Below, piece after piece: positions 32,602 to 36,777 of a DNA stretch of 36,777 bases. The stretch lies in contig CALFGH010000009.1 in assembly GCA_937958315.1 (NCBI GenBank), positions 1 through 36,777 of the forward strand, given 5' to 3'. Both the position numbers and the translations under genes were made by a program. Position 1 is the first letter of the stretch; each line of letters opens with the position of its first letter. The DNA comes from an uncultured Collinsella sp. (GTDB taxonomy: Bacteria > Actinomycetota > Coriobacteriia > Coriobacteriales > Coriobacteriaceae). A model generated the notes under the pieces. The model searched no databases. It had not been told where the DNA came from and saw only the letters and a list, made by a program, of their open reading frames with translations.

Positions 32602-33762
32602 CTACTTGGAAAGCTCGTCGGCGAGGACCTCGATCTGAGCGCGCGAGGCGTCGTTGAGCGAACCCAGGACGGTCACTTTGTTCTGCGCCAGGGTGATGTC
32701 CTTCAGGCCCTCGAGCTCCTTGGTCATAACCTTAGCGGCGGTAGGTGCCCAAGAACCGGCCTCGACGAGCGCCACGGTGCGGTTCTGGTAGGCATGCTCG
32801 GCGAGCGTGTGGATAAAGGTGCTCATAAACGGGAAGATCTCGCCCTGATAGGTGATAGAGGCGAGCACCAGACGGTCATAGCGGAACGCATCCTCAACAG
32901 CCTCGGCCATATCGTCGCGAGCCAGGTCAAAGACGGAAACCTTCTGGCCGCGGGCCTCGAGCGCAGATACGAGCTCTTCAACGGCAGCCTTCAGATGCCC
33001 ATACACACTCGCATAGGCAATCGTGATGCCCTCGTCCTCGGGCTGATAGCTCGACCAGGTGTTGTAGGTGTCGAGGTAATAGCCCAGGTTCTCGCTAAGA
33101 ACAGGACCGTGAAGCGGGCAAATGATCTGGATGTCCAGATTGGCGGCCTTCTTGAGCACGGCCTGCACAAACTTGCCGAACTTGCCCACGATGCCAAAGT
33201 AGTAACGGCGCGCTTCGCAAGCCCAGCCCTCGGGATCCTCGATGTCGTTGGCGCCAAACTTGCCAAAGCCGTCGGCACTAAAGAGCACCTTGTCGGTGGA
33301 CTCGTAGGAGAAGATCACCTCGGGCCAGTGCACGTTGGGGGCGCCGACAAACGTTAGACTGTGGCCACCCAGGTCGAGCACGTCGCCCTCTTTGACGACC
33401 ATCTTACGCTCGGGGTAGTCGGTGCCAAAGTAGTTGACCATCATGCGGAAAGCGCCCATGCTGGCCACGATCTGGGCCTGGGGATAGCGCTCCATAAAGG
33501 CGGCGATACCGGCGGAGTGATCGGGCTCCATGTGATGGACGACCAGGTAGTCGGGCGTACGTCCATCGAGCGCGGCCTCGAGGTTGCCGAGCCACTCGTC
33601 GACAAAACCACCGTCGACCGAATCGGCGACAGCGATTTTATCGCCCAAGATAACGTAGCTGTTGTATGCCATGCCGTTCTCGGACACGTCGTACTGGCCC
33701 TCGAACAGGTCAATGTCGTGATCGTCGACGCCAACGTAGCGGATATCCTTGGTGATCTCCAT
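32602..33762 (-). CDS. Flavodiiron protein (FprA type)
   Basis: An oxygen- and/or nitric-oxide-reducing enzyme that protects anaerobes. The 386-residue protein has a metallo-beta-lactamase-like domain with di-iron ligands His77-x-Glu79-x-Asp81-His82 in HHMEPDHSAG, His145 in APNVHWPE, Asp164 in FSADGFG and His218 in PLHGP. A flavodoxin domain that binds FMN follows from about residue 246 (ITIAYASVYGH). No rubredoxin or NADH-oxidase domain is fused, so it needs an electron donor from elsewhere. The ATG at 33762 has AGGAGG about 9 bases upstream. It fits a cell that relies on oxygen-sensitive glycyl-radical chemistry. Confidence 0.93.
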   Translation of the reverse strand: MEITKDIRYVGVDDHDIDLFEGQYDVSENGMAYNSYVILGDKIAVADSVDGGFVDEWLGNLEAALDGRTPDYLVVHHMEPDHSAGIAAFMERYPQAQIVASMGAFRMMVNYFGTDYPERKMVVKEGDVLDLGGHSLTFVGAPNVHWPEVIFSYESTDKVLFSADGFGKFGANDIEDPEGWACEARRYYFGIVGKFGKFVQAVLKKAANLDIQIICPLHGPVLSENLGYYLDTYNTWSSYQPEDEGITIAYASVYGHLKAAVEELVSALEARGQKVSVFDLARDDMAEAVEDAFRYDRLVLASITYQGEIFPFMSTFIHTLAEHAYQNRTVALVEAGSWAPTAAKVMTKELEGLKDITLAQNKVTVLGSLNDASRAQIEVLADELSK

Positions 33763-33891
33763 CAGGCAAAGCCTCCTAGATAGACAAAAGAGCCCGTCTA
33801 TCATAGCACTCGGCTGCATCCCAACAGCTATCTGCCGGCATCCTTACCGATTGTTATTGAAATGCGATAAATCGCCGTTTATCAGCACAAA

Positions 33892-34923
33892 CTATGCGCG
33901 CGGCATCGCCGTGCTATGTCGAATAATGAGCTGGCCGGGAATACGAATGGCAACGGTTTTGCCCGCCGTACCCACCTCGGGAACCGCATGCTCGAATACC
34001 TCGCGTCCGCGCTGATGTAGATCGAATCGCACGGTCGTGAGCTCGTTGTGTGCCACAAAATCATCGAGCGAATCGTCGACGCCGACCACGCTTACGTCCT
34101 CGGGCACGCGCAAGCCGCTATCGCGCAGCGCTGCAATGGCGCCGTTTGCCATCTGGTCGTTTGCCGCATAAATCGCCGTCATGGTGCGATCGTGCTCGGC
34201 CAGGTACCTGCCGGCCTCGTAACCGCTGTTAGCAGACCAGTCACCCTCGAGCGGCTCTACCGGCTCGATGTGTTTACGCTCGAGAGCATCTTGCCAACCG
34301 GCGCGACGAAATTGCTCGTCGACCGAGAACGACGGGCCGCCGATAAAGCGAATCTGCTCGTGTCCCAGCTCAAACAGATGATCCATGAGCAACAGCGAGC
34401 AGCCGTAATGATCGGAGTCAACCGTAGTCACCCGCGGGTGCGCATACATGGTAACGATGACCGTGCCAATACCCGGCAACGGATCGAACGTCTCAAAATC
34501 GGGAGCCATACGGCTCATGCCGATAATGATGCCGTCCACGGGCAGCGCGGCCATACGACGTGTTGCCTCGGCAAGAGAGAATTCCTCGGTCTTGGACATC
34601 TCGACCAGTGTGATGGCGCAATTATGCTCGCGAGCAGCGCTGGCGATGCCGTCGATCATTGAGAGGTTGCCAAACTTGGTGACATCGTTGACGCACAGCC
34701 CGACCGAATGGTAACGGCCGTCGCGCAGCGAGCGACCGGCATAGCTCGGACGGAAACCGAGCTCCTGCATGGCCGCCTGCACGCGCTTACGCGTCTGCTC
34801 GTTCACGTTGGGCAATCCGTTGGCAACGCGCGAAACCGTCTGCTGCGAAACACCGGCAGCGCGGGCAACGTCGGCCATGGAAACCGGACGCGAACTAATA
34901 TCGTTGGACGGGCGCCTTGCCAC
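33892..34923 (-). CDS. LacI/GalR family regulator of the galactose genes
   Basis: The 343-residue protein has an N-terminal helix-turn-helix (SMADVARAAGVSQQTVSRVA, 15-34) and a sugar-binding effector domain ending in the family's usual VVGVDDS and ELTTVRFD segments. It is divergent from galK-galT, and three copies of one operator-like sequence lie between them, so the likely role is galactose-responsive control of both itself and gal. The start is GTG 34923, with AAGGTGA just upstream and MARRPSNDIS following. The effector (galactose, or a phosphorylated form) is inferred from context. Confidence 0.9.
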   Translation of the reverse strand: MARRPSNDISSRPVSMADVARAAGVSQQTVSRVANGLPNVNEQTRKRVQAAMQELGFRPSYAGRSLRDGRYHSVGLCVNDVTKFGNLSMIDGIASAAREHNCAITLVEMSKTEEFSLAEATRRMAALPVDGIIIGMSRMAPDFETFDPLPGIGTVIVTMYAHPRVTTVDSDHYGCSLLLMDHLFELGHEQIRFIGGPSFSVDEQFRRAGWQDALERKHIEPVEPLEGDWSANSGYEAGRYLAEHDRTMTAIYAANDQMANGAIAALRDSGLRVPEDVSVVGVDDSLDDFVAHNELTTVRFDLHQRGREVFEHAVPEVGTAGKTVAIRIPGQLIIRHSTAMPRA

Positions 34924-35016
34924 AGGATCACCTTCACCCTTGCGAAATCTGAATAGCGTGTATGCCGGCCCGGGCAGAAATACATCCCGCGCCGAGGCCC
35001 GCTATCGTCGGACGCA

Positions 35017-35030
35017 TGTTAACGTACTCT
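35017..35030 (+). promoter_or_regulatory. gal operator 1
   Basis: TGTTAACGTACTCT, about 95 bases before the regulator start. It matches operators 2 and 3 at 13 of 14 positions and has the central CG of LacI-family sites. Confidence 0.65.
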
Positions 35031-35139
35031 ACTTTTTCGACCTGCATCTCTTCTGCTTTATAAGTCCATACGACAGTACCGTTCACGGCTGTATTTCTAC
35101 CGATTACCGGATTCTCAAAAAGTGACAAGCGTTGTGTTA

Positions 35140-35153
35140 TGAGTACGTTAACA
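35140..35153 (-). promoter_or_regulatory. gal operator 2
   Basis: TGAGTACGTTAACA, the exact reverse complement of operator 3. Its centre is about 123 bases from operator 1 and 64 from operator 3, so DNA looping is possible. Confidence 0.7.
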
Positions 35154-35203
35154 TAGCCCGTAACGTGCGGTATCGTGAACACTTGGTTCATGCCGCTTCA
35201 AGT

Positions 35204-35217
35204 TGTTAACGTACTCA
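35204..35217 (+). promoter_or_regulatory. gal operator 3
   Basis: TGTTAACGTACTCA, 45 bases before the galK start, likely within or just after its promoter. Confidence 0.7.
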
Positions 35218-35261
35218 TAACGACGCAAAACTCATCCGTGCGCGCCAAAGAAAGGACCCCC

Positions 35262-36467
35262 ATGACCACCCCCGACGAAAAGACACTCGCCACGCTCACC
35301 AAGCTGTTTGAGGAGGAGTTTGGCCCCATCGGCGATCGCCAGGTGCTCTATGTGCACGCGCCCGGCCGTTCCGAGATCAGTGGCAACCACACCGACCACG
35401 AGGGCGGCCACGTTATCGCCGGCTCGCTCGATGTCGCTGTCGACGGCATCGCCGTGGCGACCGACACCAACAAGGTTCGCGTTGCCGACGAGGGCTATCC
35501 CACGTTTGAGATCACGCTCGACACGCTGGATATTCAAGAGTCCGAGAAGGGCACGTCCGCGAGCCTCGTACGCGGCATGGCCCACGAAATCGCTGCCCTG
35601 GGTGTTGAGCCCCAGGGCTTTGACTTCGCCTTCACCTGCTCCGTCCCCTCGGGCGGCGGCCTTTCCAGCTCCGCTGCTGTCGAGGCGGCATACGGTCGCG
35701 CCATGGAGGCGCTCTGGGGCGCACCCGCCATCGAGCCCGTCGCGCTCGCCCAGATGAGTCAGCGCACCGAGAACAACTATTACGGCAAGCCCTGCGGTCT
35801 GATGGACCAGGCCGCCGTGTGCCTGGGCGGCCTTGCCTACATGGACTTTGAGGACCAGGTTCAGCCTAAAACCCAGAAGCTCGAGCTCAACTTTGAGGAT
35901 CACGGCTATGCGCTCGTGCTCGTTAAGGTCGGTGCCGACCACGTGGCCGCCACCGACGACTACGCCGCCGTTCCGCGCGAGATGCAAGACGTCGCTGCCG
36001 AGTTTGGCAAGACACGCCTGTGCGAGGTAAACGTGGCGGACTTTGACGCCAAGCTCCCCGAGCTGCGCGCCAAGCTGGGCGACCGCGCCTGCCTGCGCGC
36101 CGTTCACTACTGGTACGAGAACGGCTTGGTCGACAAGCGCTGGGCAGCCCTGAACGCCGGCGACATCGACCAGTTCCTGGTCCTGACGCGCGAGTCCGGC
36201 GCCAGCTCCGCCATGTACCTGCAGAATGTCGTAGCCAAGCTGGGCTCCGAGCAGCCCTCGATGTATGCCCTGGCACTGGCCGAGCACGTGCTCGACGGCC
36301 GCGGCGCCGTCCGTATCCACGGCGGCGGCTTTGGTGGCACCATCCAGGCCTTCGTGCCGCTCGATCTGGTCGACACCTTCATTGCCAAGATGAACGGCTG
36401 GCTGGGCGAGGGTTCTGCCCGCCACTACGCCATCTCTGACAAGGGGGCTTACGCGGCATGGCTGTAA
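35262..36467 (+). CDS. galK: Galactokinase
   Basis: A GHMP kinase that makes galactose-1-phosphate in the Leloir pathway. The 401-residue protein has the galactose-binding signature as GRSEISGNHTDHEGG (35-49), a variant of GRxNLIGEHTDYNGG seen in some anaerobes, the ATP loop VPSGGGLSSSAAVE (128-141) and the C-terminal RIHGGGFGGTIQAF motif. The ATG at 35262 follows AAAGGA; an in-frame extension to 35175 crosses operator 3 and is unlikely. It overlaps galT by 10 bases (or 1 base if the later galT start is used), so the two are coupled. The regulator lies divergently. Confidence 0.95.
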   Translation: MTTPDEKTLATLTKLFEEEFGPIGDRQVLYVHAPGRSEISGNHTDHEGGHVIAGSLDVAVDGIAVATDTNKVRVADEGYPTFEITLDTLDIQESEKGTSASLVRGMAHEIAALGVEPQGFDFAFTCSVPSGGGLSSSAAVEAAYGRAMEALWGAPAIEPVALAQMSQRTENNYYGKPCGLMDQAAVCLGGLAYMDFEDQVQPKTQKLELNFEDHGYALVLVKVGADHVAATDDYAAVPREMQDVAAEFGKTRLCEVNVADFDAKLPELRAKLGDRACLRAVHYWYENGLVDKRWAALNAGDIDQFLVLTRESGASSAMYLQNVVAKLGSEQPSMYALALAEHVLDGRGAVRIHGGGFGGTIQAFVPLDLVDTFIAKMNGWLGEGSARHYAISDKGAYAAWL

Positions 36468-36777
36468 TGACTGACGTGCGCGAGGCCGCGCAGAACCTAA
36501 TTGAGTACGCCATCCACCGATCGATGATCGGCCAGGACGATCGCATCTGGGCATACAACACCATTTTGGAGTGCATCGGCGCCACGGGCCCCGCGCTCGA
36601 CATGACCTGGGCGCTCCAGGTTGAGAAACTCTCGCTCTTGCACCCCGATACCCTGCCCAACTTTGACCTTGAAGGCACGCTCGCCGCGCTTGCCGAGGCC
36701 GCCGTTGCCAACGGTGCTGCCGAGGACACGGCATCGGGCCGCGACCGCGTCGCCATGCGCATCATGGGCGCGCTCAT
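36458..36777 (+). CDS. galT: Galactose-1-phosphate uridylyltransferase, N-terminal part
   Basis: The reading frame begins inside the end of galK and runs off the window after 106 codons. Its start, MAVMTDVREAAQNLIEYA and IHRSMIGQDDRIWAYNTILE, resembles the N-terminus of the Firmicutes-type GalT, which exchanges UMP between UDP-glucose and galactose-1-phosphate. AAGGGGG lies about 11 bases before ATG 36458; ATG 36467, which overlaps the galK stop as TAATG, is the other candidate. The catalytic HPH region is beyond the edge, so the call rests on the N-terminal match and the galK context. Confidence 0.82.
   Translation, partial: MAVMTDVREAAQNLIEYAIHRSMIGQDDRIWAYNTILECIGATGPALDMTWALQVEKLSLLHPDTLPNFDLEGTLAALAEAAVANGAAEDTASGRDRVAMRIMGAL

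Overview
The window looks like chromosomal DNA of a strictly anaerobic, high-GC gut actinobacterium of the Coriobacteriia, most likely Collinsella or a close relative. This rests on the GC-rich codon use, the fermentative gene set (pyruvate formate-lyase, flavodiiron protein, two fructosidases with a sucrose PTS, galactose genes) and the style of the genes; no rRNA or marker gene is present to settle it. No tRNA, rRNA, CRISPR array, prophage or intact insertion sequence was seen.

Layout. 0.1-5.4 kb: aspartate-family amino acid genes, asd and lysC on the minus strand and thrC and thrB on the plus strand. 5.7-8.2 kb: minus-strand engB and mtnN, then a membrane-anchored beta-lactamase-like protein. 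8.5-10.4 kb: the radical-SAM activase pflA and a DegV lipid-binding protein. 10.7-16.3 kb: a sucrose/fructoside operon (atypical GH32, PTS EIIBC, canonical GH32) with its LacI repressor and visible operators. 16.6-19.0 kb: pyruvate formate-lyase split into a 683-residue catalytic protein and a separate 83-residue glycyl-radical protein. 19.5-24.2 kb: marR plus a heterodimeric ABC exporter. 24.5-25.5 kb: DAHP synthase. 25.7-28.7 kb: a BceAB-like ABC transporter. 28.8-29.8 kb: a NUDIX hydrolase fused to a Vsr mismatch endonuclease. 30.5-33.8 kb: class II aldolase, DeoR regulator and flavodiiron protein. 33.9-36.8 kb: a LacI/GalR-type regulator divergent from galK and a truncated galT, with three matching operators between them.

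How it works together. Sucrose and related fructosides enter by the PTS and are hydrolysed by the GH32 enzymes; galactose enters through GalK and GalT; the aldolase feeds triose phosphates to pyruvate. Split PFL, activated by PflA, makes acetyl-CoA and formate. The flavodiiron protein probably protects the oxygen-sensitive radical enzymes.

The most unusual content is (1) the NUDIX-Vsr fusion, (2) the split PFL, and (3) a family of long intergenic hairpins whose stems differ in sequence from copy to copy but stay almost perfectly paired around a fixed internal loop (TCCGCA opposite GAGGAC) and a GAA triloop. Two smaller hairpin families, a GTAG/CTAC REP-like palindrome and hairpins with CTGTCCC in the loop, also recur. 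All family and function calls come from motif recognition by eye, without database searches.
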